DNA from: Vibrio splendidus
Lineage (GTDB): Bacteria > Pseudomonadota > Gammaproteobacteria > Enterobacterales > Vibrionaceae
Direction: 5' to 3'
Length of the DNA stretch: 64,000 bases
NCBI RefSeq assembly: GCF_024347615.1
Contig: NZ_AP025508.1
Coordinates: 2,852,001-2,916,000 of the forward strand
The position numbers and the translations under genes are program-made. Shown piece by piece: positions 8,782 through 17,566 of this stretch. The first letter of the stretch is position 1. Each line of letters begins with the position of its first letter. The notes below the pieces were generated by a model, which was not told the origin of the DNA, made no database searches, and was given only the letters and a program-made list of their open reading frames with translations.

Positions 8782-11700
8782 ATGAAGAAGCCAGTAGCCA
8801 TATCAAATCAACTACAATTAAAAGGGATAAACTTCGGTGTATCAATTTCCGAAAAAGACCTATATCGATTTGGTAATCTTTTCGCGCCCAAAATTAAACA
8901 AAGATCAAAACAACGGCTCTCTGCTTACTACAATTCTTATAAATATTTTAAGGAGCTATTAGACAAAGGGGATTTATCTGTTAACAGTCTATTTTACTAT
9001 CAAGAAGTCAATAACGGCAGTTACTACTTTTTAGGTGAGCTATTAAATAAAAGTGCTTCAACAATCCTTAATCAACTAACTACACTTTCAGATAGTATCG
9101 GGGTTGCAAACAAAATTACTACCTTAAATGCACGAAATACGACTATTAGACAATTCTGTATTGTTGTTGAAGTGTTTCGACTGTCGACAGGCGTCGATTC
9201 TTTAGAGGATACGTCTTTAGAGATATTTAAGCAGTTCATAACCCCTTTACGTACCAAAGATAACCGTTGGCACCCAGACTTAAACCCACACATTCACAAA
9301 GCTATTAGATCGTTAGCTCTATGCCTTGATAAGCATTTAAACTCTGCTGACTGTATAAAGTTGGTAGAGCTTCAGCGACGTGATACGAGGTATAAAGCAA
9401 AAGATCTATTCGATAAGCCAGAGAGTCACATGAAGGCTTGGGTTTACTCTTTTCATGAGTTTCTCAACGAGAAACAAGCATTTTCGACAAAACATTTCAA
9501 AAATCAATTTACTGACTTTAGGAATTTTCTTGAATCAACCTACACTTCCGAATTCCCCTCAGAACCAAGGCTTTACTTTTCCAAATTCAGGAATGATGAA
9601 TTCTATACTTGGTTGAAAGGTCGTAAAGAAAAGAAAGAAATTAGCAGTAGTGTTTTGATTTCGACACTAACGACACTCAATAACTTTAGTAACTGGTACA
9701 TCGGTCAAAACATGTCGGAAACAGATGAGACTGGCGATCTCGTAACTGTTGGCTACCCTGTCTTGTCAAGGCATAAATATATTCAGGCAATCTCAAAATA
9801 TGGTTCTGAAGACGGTGGAGGAGAGATAGAGCCTAGTGAGTCAGTAAAACCCGCCCCTCCGTTATGGATGCTCTTAAAGCTCAAAGAAATCCTAACTGAA
9901 AATGACTTCGCATGGCCTAAGTCACTATCAGGACAATACAGCAAGTATATTGTTGACGAAGATGAAAGCCCAGTTTGGATTCCAGTCATTACGTACGTGT
10001 ACTTAGTAATGCTTGAAATACCCATTCGAAAAATTCAGGTCATACGGCTTGATTCCGGAGAGGGGGATCAGTGGAAGTTTGATCCAGTAACAGATGCATG
10101 GGTAAAAAACGACCATCAATTAGCAAGCTATTGGAACAATCTAGGTGCCAAGGTACACAATAGAGGGGTATTGAGGCGTAAATTGGTCAACGGAGTTTTG
10201 GCTCCTCAATTTGTATTTTATATCAATTCCAACAAAGTTTCGGATAAAGAAGTCGGCTTCGGTGAGAAGTCAGGATACGAAATACCTTGGAAAAATGCCA
10301 CTGTAATTAAGTACCTTAATGACCTTAGGGAGTGGCAAGAAAACTATAACCCAATAACCGCTCCAATCAGATTTAAGGATATTCCGAAAACAGTCTTTGA
10401 AGCAGAACCGTCTGACGATGTACTGGCAAGAATTCCTGACCGATTTTATCTATTCCGTAGCGCGAAAGATATCAAAAATGGTAATCGACAAATGCCCCCC
10501 ACAAACCGAAACCTACATGACTTCTGGGTTAAGTTGATGGCTGAGCTTGAACGTAGGCTCCACGAAGAAAATATTGATTGCCAGATAATTCTAACCCGAA
10601 ACAAAACCGATAATACACCACAAAGTGCTTTATATACTCCACATGGACTACGCGTAGCAGGGTTAACATCTTTAGCTCAGCAAGGAGTTCCAATCGAGGT
10701 ACTCAGCAAAATTATAGCTGGTCATAAAAATATTTTGATGACCATCTATTATGTGAAATACCACCCAAGTCATATTACAGAAATCCTTAATGAGGCTAGC
10801 CGTGATATCGAGTTGAGCTACCAAAAGAACTTTCAAAACTGGCTGAAAGAAGCTGCTTGGGATGAGATAGCCCAATATACGGTATATAACTCAAGCGAAG
10901 TCATTGACAGTGTTAGCTCCGCTGTTGCTAGATGTGTGGTTGGTTTATGGAACAGCACCAACCTTGGTATCTGCCCGTACAATGGAACAAGGTGTCATGA
11001 TGGAGGGAAGTGCATCCGCAAGAATGGTAAGAAAAGCACCTATCTACCTGTTGAAGATAAAAACTGTGTCGTGTGCAGGCATTTTATTACAGGGCTACCA
11101 TGGCTAACGGAACTATGGGTTCATGCAAATAGCCTTATTCTTAAGTCAGAGAGAAAAGCGATTGAAATACGTGCGAACGAGCAAGAAGTCCAAGCGCTAA
11201 AAGTCGAACAACTCAACCTTAGAAAGAAAGGTGAGAATGTTTCGCCTCAACTAGTTATTAAGATTAAAAAGGCTGAGACTATTCAAGAACGATTAGCAAT
11301 TGAAGAAGATAAGATATTTACAGAATTACACTCTACTCATAATTTAATAGAGACAATAAAAAAACTCCCTAAGCCACCAATTTCAATCGATAAAGGAAGC
11401 CCAACAGGGAACCAACCACTACTTTTGATGGACAATGATTCCGATTTTGAAATCGATTACTTAGAAACTCCAAACAACTTTTTAAATCTTGATTTGGTAA
11501 TTCAGGCGAGCCGTATTTACAAACACGAAAGAAATGAAGACTTCGAAAGAGAACGAGATAAATTCATCGATACAATACTTCTACGTAATGGCTTAGAACC
11601 AATGATGCTTATGCATTTAACATCGCAAGAAAAACAACAATCTGCCGATGCTCTCGCTAAATTTTTAGTGACAAAATTTGATGGCGATACCCTTCAACTT

Positions 11701-11820
11701 CTAAAAGATGGACGCAAGACTTTTTCAGAGCTAGGTATCAATCACGAGCTTTTGGAAGTATTTCCGAGCCTACAGAGTATAGAAACCATTGCACTGGGAA
11801 ACAAAAAAAATGAAAGGTAA
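8782..11820 (+). CDS. gmtZ: large tyrosine recombinase, gamma-mobile-trio GmtZ-like
   Basis: A 1012-aa protein. The middle is a tyrosine recombinase domain: Arg in EIPIRKIQVIRL near residue 414, HGLRVAG near 620, GHKN near 647, and Tyr in IYYVKYHP near 656, so the catalytic set looks complete. The N-terminal 350 residues look like a SAM-like DNA-binding region. After the catalytic domain come clustered cysteines (about 730-770, CPYNGTRCHDGGKC then CVVCRHF), probably a zinc-binding knot, and a charged coiled coil (about 787-853). This architecture recalls TnpB of Tn554. It follows gmtY closely and overlaps gmtX. Two active recombinases from one operon suggest a heteromeric complex. Confidence 0.8.
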   Translation: MKKPVAISNQLQLKGINFGVSISEKDLYRFGNLFAPKIKQRSKQRLSAYYNSYKYFKELLDKGDLSVNSLFYYQEVNNGSYYFLGELLNKSASTILNQLTTLSDSIGVANKITTLNARNTTIRQFCIVVEVFRLSTGVDSLEDTSLEIFKQFITPLRTKDNRWHPDLNPHIHKAIRSLALCLDKHLNSADCIKLVELQRRDTRYKAKDLFDKPESHMKAWVYSFHEFLNEKQAFSTKHFKNQFTDFRNFLESTYTSEFPSEPRLYFSKFRNDEFYTWLKGRKEKKEISSSVLISTLTTLNNFSNWYIGQNMSETDETGDLVTVGYPVLSRHKYIQAISKYGSEDGGGEIEPSESVKPAPPLWMLLKLKEILTENDFAWPKSLSGQYSKYIVDEDESPVWIPVITYVYLVMLEIPIRKIQVIRLDSGEGDQWKFDPVTDAWVKNDHQLASYWNNLGAKVHNRGVLRRKLVNGVLAPQFVFYINSNKVSDKEVGFGEKSGYEIPWKNATVIKYLNDLREWQENYNPITAPIRFKDIPKTVFEAEPSDDVLARIPDRFYLFRSAKDIKNGNRQMPPTNRNLHDFWVKLMAELERRLHEENIDCQIILTRNKTDNTPQSALYTPHGLRVAGLTSLAQQGVPIEVLSKIIAGHKNILMTIYYVKYHPSHITEILNEASRDIELSYQKNFQNWLKEAAWDEIAQYTVYNSSEVIDSVSSAVARCVVGLWNSTNLGICPYNGTRCHDGGKCIRKNGKKSTYLPVEDKNCVVCRHFITGLPWLTELWVHANSLILKSERKAIEIRANEQEVQALKVEQLNLRKKGENVSPQLVIKIKKAETIQERLAIEEDKIFTELHSTHNLIETIKKLPKPPISIDKGSPTGNQPLLLMDNDSDFEIDYLETPNNFLNLDLVIQASRIYKHERNEDFERERDKFIDTILLRNGLEPMMLMHLTSQEKQQSADALAKFLVTKFDGDTLQLLKDGRKTFSELGINHELLEVFPSLQSIETIALGNKKNER

Positions 11821-12541
11821 CAGTATCCTAACTAAAAAAGACGTTGAAGACCTCTATAAGTCACTAGAAGCAAGTACTTCTAGAGGGGCAGTTAAATCGA
11901 CCCTAAAACATGTGAACGAGATTTGCTCAAAAATGGTAGAAGTCAAAGTTACTCCTACAGTAGCAGCGGTAGTTAAAGCACTTGCTAGCAAAGGGGTTAT
12001 AGTTTCAAAGCGAACGATTTATAACAAAAGAAAAGGGGAAAATCCTTACCCTATACTCATTGAAGCATGGGGGAAAGTCGCTCATGGCCAAAAGCTAAAC
12101 TTCGAGAACGTAGTTAGAACAGCTACAGAACCAAATAGTCAAATTATTGAAACTAAGGGGTTGTTCACCGACGAAGATTTACTCAACATCCAAGATCCCG
12201 TCTTGAGATACAAAATTACCGTACTCTACGGCCAAGCAAGCTCCCTGAAAAAACAAAACTCTGTTTTACGTAAAATACGAGAACTGCCATCAATTAACCC
12301 AGATCACCAAGTAGAAGTTATATTGAACAATGAGAAATCCCTCAGCCATACAGAAAACAACCAGCTTGATAAATTTGATATTGAGATTCTGAGTAATTTC
12401 TTAAAAAATCAAAGGGCTAAAGGGTTAGAATTCGACAGTACGGGTGCCCTTTGGGCCAGTACAGCAATAAGAAGAGGCTCGATATTATCTGATCCGGGGC
12501 TAAAGGAAGTTATAGAAAAAATTTTACAGTTAAAGTTATAG
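11810..12541 (+). CDS. gmtX: trio accessory protein, GmtX-like
   Basis: A 243-aa basic protein starting at ATG 11810, inside the end of gmtZ (11-nt overlap), which indicates translational coupling. Residues about 40-85 look like a helix-turn-helix (PTVAAVVKALASKGV, then SKRTIYNKRKG). A second half has short helices and ends in a segment resembling a small DNA-binding fold. It takes the place of TnpC in Tn554-like trios and probably helps the recombinases to choose site or orientation. An ATG at 11789 would add seven residues but lies deeper in gmtZ. No enzymatic motif is visible. Confidence 0.7.
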   Translation: MKGNSILTKKDVEDLYKSLEASTSRGAVKSTLKHVNEICSKMVEVKVTPTVAAVVKALASKGVIVSKRTIYNKRKGENPYPILIEAWGKVAHGQKLNFENVVRTATEPNSQIIETKGLFTDEDLLNIQDPVLRYKITVLYGQASSLKKQNSVLRKIRELPSINPDHQVEVILNNEKSLSHTENNQLDKFDIEILSNFLKNQRAKGLEFDSTGALWASTAIRRGSILSDPGLKEVIEKILQLKL

Positions 12542-12578
12542 CGATGATCAGCATAACCCGTTACTGGAAAGGTAGTAT

Positions 12579-12599
12579 GCATAATCACATAGATTATGC
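12579..12599. terminator. hairpin between gmtX and the Xre gene
   Basis: GCATAATC (12579-12586) and GATTATGC (12592-12599) form an 8-bp stem with a 5-nt loop between convergent genes. There is no clear T run, so its role as terminator is uncertain. Confidence 0.35.
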
Positions 12600-12611
12600 T
12601 CAACTTGCGTG

Positions 12612-12872
12612 TTAATCACTATCTTCAGCAAACAAGTCTTCGATCTCGTCCCAGTCAGGCAGCTGATGTACTTTTTCGACTACCTCAAACTGTAAACCAA
12701 CAGCGTCTAACAACCTTTCAAATATATCGAATGAACCGGTAAACCGGCCATTTTCAATTTCTGATATTGTGGTTTTATTAATCCTAGTAAGCTCCGACAC
12801 TTGTACCTGTGTCAACTTCATATCATTACGTGCGAGCTTAATTTTTAGTCCAATTTCATATCTATAAGCCAT
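12612..12872 (-). CDS. Xre/HipB-like helix-turn-helix regulator
   Basis: An 86-aa Cro/C1-type DNA-binding protein. The HTH runs through LARNDMKLTQVQVSELTRIN and KTTISEIENGRFTG; the tail FEVVEKVHQLPDWDEIEDLF is acidic and not of known fold. HipB-like antitoxins have this size, but no toxin gene adjoins it: the upstream neighbour is a 268-aa DUF5677-like protein with its own start 0.9 kb away. Two palindromes in its promoter region (12890-12907 and 12930-12945) are the obvious operators, so it probably regulates itself and perhaps other island genes. Confidence 0.82.
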   Translation of the reverse strand: MAYRYEIGLKIKLARNDMKLTQVQVSELTRINKTTISEIENGRFTGSFDIFERLLDAVGLQFEVVEKVHQLPDWDEIEDLFAEDSD

Positions 12873-12889
12873 AGTTCACTAACCTCTTT

Positions 12890-12945
12890 GTTAGCCATAT
12901 GGCTAACATTATGGAATATCCTAGGTTTATTAGCTATATAGCTAA
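12890..12945. promoter_or_regulatory. paired palindromic operators upstream of the Xre gene
   Basis: Two near-identical perfect palindromes lie just upstream of the regulator: GTTAGCCATATGGCTAAC at 12890-12907 and TTAGCTATATAGCTAA at 12930-12945. Their centres are 39 bp apart, near four helical turns. Such spacing suits cooperative binding of two dimers. Confidence 0.65.
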
Positions 12946-13010
12946 CAAGACAGTGGGTCAAACCTATTTGAGTTAAGTCATATACTACAGCTCAGAAAAA
13001 GTACGTTCCA

Positions 13011-13817
13011 CTAGATGTCCTTAGCAGCTAACCTCTGACTCTGCCTTGCCAGTTCAGCAATCTTTAAATACGTGATCATATAATCTTTGTTACCCGTATT
13101 TATTGCATCTCTAATTTGATCTATAAAATCCCAAAGTAACTTACGCCAGCGAAGAGAGCTATAATTAAATACGTTTTGGGCAATCATTGTGGTAGTAAGT
13201 ATTGAGTTATGAACAACCGCGATCTGGGTTGGAAATTCAACCGAAGGCTCTATTCCTGTAACAGTAAAATAGTCCTGCTGACCGTCATTAGACATTGGAT
13301 GTACATGCATAGATGCAAGGTCGTAACCGAATTTATAGAGAAAATCCATTCCCATTTCCTTTGCTACTTTTTCTGCTTTAGGTCTAACCCACTTAGGTTG
13401 TGATTTGAGAAGTGATTTGACCCTATCTGCGTAGCAATTATCAAAGGAGTATACTTCCGATGTCTGCTCACAAGAAAACCTTTTATCACTTTTGGCTAAG
13501 TTGTTTGCTTGAGCTTGTTTATAGATAGACCAGTCGTCAAATAATTGGAATTCATCTCGATTAGCTATATGTTCAAGATGGAATAATCTATCCATTTGTG
13601 CTCGATATATTGCCCAACAATCCTGATAGTTTTTGATTCCCCAAAGTACAAACACCCCCTTTAAACTCATGAGCGACTTAGCCAAGAAGTTTCGTAACAT
13701 TATATCTTTTACTTCTAAGTCTGACTCTTTATCGAATTCAAAAAGAAATAAACCGCACATAGTCACAAGAGCTTCTTTTATTTCCGTATATTCTTCGATT
13801 GTTCTGTATAGGTTCAT
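13011..13817 (-). CDS. DUF5677-like protein of unknown function
   Basis: A 268-aa, mostly helical, soluble protein. The layout resembles DUF5677: an N-terminal helix pair, an Arg/Glu-bearing helix (AIYRAQMDRLFHLEHIAN), then YKFGYDLASMHVHPMSNDG with conserved Ser/His, and a long C-terminal helix. Members of this group are often found on islands near defence genes, with no proven activity. ATG 13817 has an AGGACT ribosome site. It reads toward the Xre gene but is separated from it by the operator region. Family assignment is from recall of the pattern and moderately sure. Confidence 0.55.
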   Translation of the reverse strand: MNLYRTIEEYTEIKEALVTMCGLFLFEFDKESDLEVKDIMLRNFLAKSLMSLKGVFVLWGIKNYQDCWAIYRAQMDRLFHLEHIANRDEFQLFDDWSIYKQAQANNLAKSDKRFSCEQTSEVYSFDNCYADRVKSLLKSQPKWVRPKAEKVAKEMGMDFLYKFGYDLASMHVHPMSNDGQQDYFTVTGIEPSVEFPTQIAVVHNSILTTTMIAQNVFNYSSLRWRKLLWDFIDQIRDAINTGNKDYMITYLKIAELARQSQRLAAKDI

Positions 13818-13871
13818 ACTAGTCCTGACGCCGCATTGTATGGTGAATGATTCTTGAACTGTTCGCTAAGT

Positions 13872-14633
13872 TTATTTTTTCGGTCGTACTTGTTGTTCAT
13901 TAGGGTTATAGAAAAAGTTGATATTATTCACTGAAAACTCTAGCTCGTTCGGCAATTCAACACCTAAGTAGACCTGTTCTAATACTGCACCAAATACCAT
14001 GATAGCTTGGTAAGTAGTATGTTGAAAAACACCGTCACTACTATGGCTAGATTCATTGCCTAACCACTTGATTGCCTCTAATGCTTGAATGCACTTACGA
14101 TGAACTTTCCCGGCTTTTTTACATTGATCTAATCGTTCTTGGAGAGGGATTGGTTTGGGATAACCTTTTTTACTTAGAAGAGGAACATCATTCTTTGTTC
14201 GATACTGATCAACTCCCAACTGTGTCAGCAACTCTTCAACTGCTACTCTCAGTTTGTTTCCACATGAAGACTGCTCAACCCAGAACAATGAGAAAACAAG
14301 CTCAAGAAGCGCTCGTATTTTATATGGGTATTTACGATCTAACGTAAAAAAATTTGGTGCTGGGCTTACGTATGTCGGAGTAAACAACATTTCATATCCA
14401 CCTTCGTCATCAGAATAGGATTCGCCTGACATGACTATGACCCCAACATTTCCACATTCTTTGTTTTGGCACATCAAGTCAGAACGAAGTAATGCCCGAG
14501 CATCCCCTCCTGTTCGAGCATCTACGATCTGCCGACAACTCAAGTCACCAATAGGAACCATGTCGCCAACATTACATGAGGGACACTTAAACGCTGGAAC
14601 TTGCTCTTCCGTGTACAAAATACTCTGTTTCAA
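13872..14633 (-). CDS. DUF4145 protein with N-terminal zinc ribbon
   Basis: A 253-aa protein. Residues about 14-62 form a likely zinc ribbon with CPSCNVGDM and CQNKECGNVGVIV. The C-terminal part is a DUF4145 domain: a helix with CGNKLRVAVEELLTQLGV and the diagnostic IKWLGNESSHS. DUF4145 occurs alone and fused to restriction-type and defence enzymes, and is thought to be a helical sensor or regulatory module. The start is a TTG at 14633 with a strong AAGGAG eight bases upstream; no ATG is placed as well. It lies 54 nt from the DUF5677-like gene on the same strand and may share its transcript. Confidence 0.75.
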   Translation of the reverse strand: MKQSILYTEEQVPAFKCPSCNVGDMVPIGDLSCRQIVDARTGGDARALLRSDLMCQNKECGNVGVIVMSGESYSDDEGGYEMLFTPTYVSPAPNFFTLDRKYPYKIRALLELVFSLFWVEQSSCGNKLRVAVEELLTQLGVDQYRTKNDVPLLSKKGYPKPIPLQERLDQCKKAGKVHRKCIQALEAIKWLGNESSHSSDGVFQHTTYQAIMVFGAVLEQVYLGVELPNELEFSVNNINFFYNPNEQQVRPKK

Positions 14634-14769
14634 TAGGTTGTCTCCTTAAACTTTAGCGTCAATTAAGATATGAATCACGCTTCCACACCGTTCAATTTAA
14701 ACACCATAATCACCAAACGAAGTTAAAAGTACCAAGAGTGGTGAATCACTCCTAATGTTTGTTATATAT

Positions 14770-15642
14770 CTACTCTCCGATATACTCAGCAACCTTTAAA
14801 AATGAGTTACCAAGCGTATTTAAAGATAATTCAAGCCTGTAAAAAGCAACTTCACCACACTCAACAGTGTATGGATAGAGTTTATGACTGTTTTTATAAC
14901 TATCTGTATACATGGAATAAAATGATTCATCTGCGTTAGTATCATAATACTCTTCATCTATACCTACATCTGCCCAAGGGTAGATGTTATTGACTAATTG
15001 CTCAACGGACATCCCCGTGTACCAGTGAAAATCAGAGACAATTGTTTCTTCTTTGCCGTCGCTATCTTGCTTGATCAACTCAAACCGACCTCGGCTTAGA
15101 CTTTTATTTATCCAGTCTTCTTTACAGATCAATAATCTCCCGCCTCTATCTAAAAACTTCATGTTCTCTAAATTTAAAAGCAAGTTTCTATATTTAATTT
15201 CTTCAGATGTCCCTTGCACAAGATACTTAAGAGAATCACCTGATTCCTCAGTAAGAATACAATTTTTCGGAATTGTGATTTTCCAATTTTTAGGGGTGTA
15301 TTCAATCGAATCTTTGGTAATTGGTGCCCAAATAACTTTATCATCTTCCGGTAAGTAACCGACAAGAATTACAGGAAGTGAATACGAAAGCCAATATTCA
15401 AGGTGAACCATAGAACCGTAATACACATACCCTTGAGCAGTTTCTTTAAAATGGCTACTTCCTGACTTAACCTGCACACCCAACAACTTTCCAGTCGGGT
15501 TTCCATCATTAACAATTTCGATATGCGCGTCTATGCCTTGGTCGCAAACAGGTTGGTCTCGAAATATCCACCCTAGATTTCTTACGACAACACTTTCTAC
15601 TGCATTTATACCGATACGCTCAGTGGGGTTATACCTGCTCAT
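14770..15642 (-). CDS. DUF4365 protein, PD-(D/E)XK-like
   Basis: A 290-aa protein with an N-terminal DUF4365 domain. The nuclease-like signature is visible: Glu15 in the first helix, DQGIDAHIE with Asp38, then LLGVQVKSG with Gln57 and Lys59. DUF4365 belongs to the restriction-endonuclease-like fold and often accompanies mobile elements and defence loci. Gln in place of Asp/Glu in the central motif is common in this family. The C-terminal 150 residues show no motif I recognise. A strong GGGAGGG site precedes ATG 15642. It stands alone after a 1-kb non-coding stretch. Confidence 0.78.
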   Translation of the reverse strand: MSRYNPTERIGINAVESVVVRNLGWIFRDQPVCDQGIDAHIEIVNDGNPTGKLLGVQVKSGSSHFKETAQGYVYYGSMVHLEYWLSYSLPVILVGYLPEDDKVIWAPITKDSIEYTPKNWKITIPKNCILTEESGDSLKYLVQGTSEEIKYRNLLLNLENMKFLDRGGRLLICKEDWINKSLSRGRFELIKQDSDGKEETIVSDFHWYTGMSVEQLVNNIYPWADVGIDEEYYDTNADESFYSMYTDSYKNSHKLYPYTVECGEVAFYRLELSLNTLGNSFLKVAEYIGE

Positions 15643-16650
15643 AATGCCCTCCCACGATTACTTGATTTGATGAAAAACATAGCGCTTCCTGTGTAATTCT
15701 AAGCAACTTCAGTATCCTATAATGCAACCTTTAGAATAGAGTTTCAATTAATAATCAATAGTTTAATAGCGAACAAAGGGGTAAATTTACAAATAACACA
15801 TAATCTTTTAAAGGTTGATATCTAAACTTCATCAGATGACTTTAGATGGACAAAATTCGTACAATTAGGAAGGAGGTTGTTGAGAAAATCAGGTTAAGGC
15901 AAATCTTCCTTCTACTTAGTATGTTCTAGCTGCTAACAACGTTCACAAAAAACATTCTAAAGATCAGTCCCTGCAATGATGTAATTAACTTATCTACGTT
16001 AAGAAATACAAGGATAAAACCTTATAATACAACAACATAAAGCCAATCAAACACCGATCGTTTCATGTTAATATTAAATAAATTCGCACTTATTGAGTTC
16101 ATAGCCAATGAACAACATCGGCATAACTCCATTGGATATAAATGAAAACTCCATGATCGATCTTAACGAAACTTAACCAAAACTCATTAAATACAATGAG
16201 ATAGGATGAATTCATTGATGAATACAACTCTTGACTGATCTTAGATACTTTCAAGTTAATAACCAAAAATAAACATCAATTTATCTACCCATAGCGATCT
16301 TAACTATGGCAGGTTCCCTCCAATGAATTATAAACAAGTGAAAACCAGCACAGAAACTATCATCAAGAGATCAGAATTAGCATCAACTAACTAACGATAT
16401 GGCGTTAAAATCAGTATGTTCATTTAATTCTGACAATTAAGTGATGCTAATCCTGATCATACACCTGTATTTGATGCTAATTTCAATTCAAGCCAATGCT
16501 AATCCTGATCATCTAAAATTTTGATGCTAATCTCAGCTTTCCCTTTAAAAGTAGTAACTAATGATACACACCAATTTAGCTGTTTATCCTGCCTTATTAA
16601 GACATATCAAACAAAATCTTCGACAGAAGAGAGCGGAAACAATCCTTATA
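15643..16650. other. about 1 kb AT-rich stretch with hairpins and repeats, no gene seen
   Basis: No convincing coding frame is visible here on either strand. The stretch contains several short hairpins (for example CTCATT/AATGAG near 16182-16200) and the repeat cluster at 16369-16540 listed separately. It could hold a non-coding RNA or a decayed gene; I cannot support either. Confidence 0.5.
16369..16540. repeat. iteron-like cluster of GATGCTAATCCTGATCAT
   Basis: Four direct copies start at 16443, 16473, 16495 and 16523, and one inverted copy lies at 16369-16386. The copies at 16443 and 16495 agree over 17 of 18 bases; the other two keep the GATGCTAAT half. Spacing is 22-30 bp. Confidence 0.75.
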
Positions 16651-17307
16651 TCACTTACTAGTTTGCCTCTTTAAATTAGCCTCTGAGCTCCACAGTTCCA
16701 AATGAGCATGCTTCAGATGATAATCGACCCACGCACTTGTTAATGAGAGACTCTTGATGATTCCGCGTTGATCACGGTCATCAGGCCTAGGGTTCACAAG
16801 TTCAATCGATTCTATATTTCGGCCAACTAATTGCAAAAATTCGAAAAGTAGCTGATCAAATGTTGGCTGGACATAAACTACATGACTATCGCTGTAATCA
16901 AGTGTAAACCCTAGTTTTGGACAACGAAGGTTTTCATTAATACAGTTCGATTTAAACTGTGTAATAGTCTCTTTAACAGCCCGACGAAACGCTACTGATA
17001 CTACCGTTTTTACAGATGCGGGTTGTACGCAATGAACCCAGCTAATATCAATTTTCGAACCATCTGTTCTATTGATATATAAAGATTTATTGTTATGAAA
17101 ATCTCTTTCTACACTGATGAACGATATCCCACTCCCGACTTTCTCTCGGTGCTCATCATGGAGCGTAAACAGTTCGGAAAAAAACAATTCATCGTTATCA
17201 TTCAACTTATCTCCGAAGTCATAATTTGAGATACGCTTTCTAATACATTCTTTTGCAGCTGTTTTAGTTCGAAATTGATAAGAACCAAATACGACAGGTA
17301 TTGCCAT
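16651..17307 (-). CDS. DUF3223 protein
   Basis: A 218-aa protein with a DUF3223 domain, the family that includes plant DCL proteins. The pattern is FRTKTAAKECIRKRISNY, then DDELFFSELFTLHDEHREKV, then RTDGSKIDISWVHCVQP. The C-terminal 100 residues are less conserved. Molecular function is unknown. I choose ATG 17307 because TTGGAGGTG lies just before it; an ATG nine codons upstream has no site. It is on the same strand as the helicase operon but 260 nt downstream, with a hairpin and repeats between. Confidence 0.72.
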   Translation of the reverse strand: MAIPVVFGSYQFRTKTAAKECIRKRISNYDFGDKLNDNDELFFSELFTLHDEHREKVGSGISFISVERDFHNNKSLYINRTDGSKIDISWVHCVQPASVKTVVSVAFRRAVKETITQFKSNCINENLRCPKLGFTLDYSDSHVVYVQPTFDQLLFEFLQLVGRNIESIELVNPRPDDRDQRGIIKSLSLTSAWVDYHLKHAHLELWSSEANLKRQTSK

Positions 17308-17390
17308 TTTCACCTCCAATAAGCTAACACACATTTAAGATAAACAGAGCTACCACTAACTAATATGGGAGTAATAGACACAGTTTCCTC

Positions 17391-17422
17391 ACTGTTGTCC
17401 ACTGTTGTCCATCAGTGGACAA
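17391..17422. repeat. tandem decamer with inverted repeat
   Basis: ACTGTTGTCC occurs twice in tandem (17391-17410). The second copy runs into TTGTCCA-tcag-TGGACAA (17405-17422), a 7-bp stem. It lies between the helicase gene and the DUF3223 gene and may be a terminator-like hairpin or an operator. Confidence 0.5.
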
Positions 17423-17566
17423 TGACACTCAATACTATAATCTTGCTTCTATTAGCAAAAATAAAAATAGCGATAAAAAGTTAAATAAATGAAATTAAAG
17501 ATCGCACATCAATTAAATGTTACCTGCCCATAGCAATTAGACTCGGAGCAGGTAAAAATTGTTCGC

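Noticed and set aside
12612..13817. Toxin-antitoxin pair of Xre and DUF5677-like genes
   Set aside because: The genes are separated by an operator region, and the larger protein has no toxin motif.
15643..16650. Retron or similar RNA-reverse transcriptase system
   Set aside because: No reverse transcriptase gene is present in the window.
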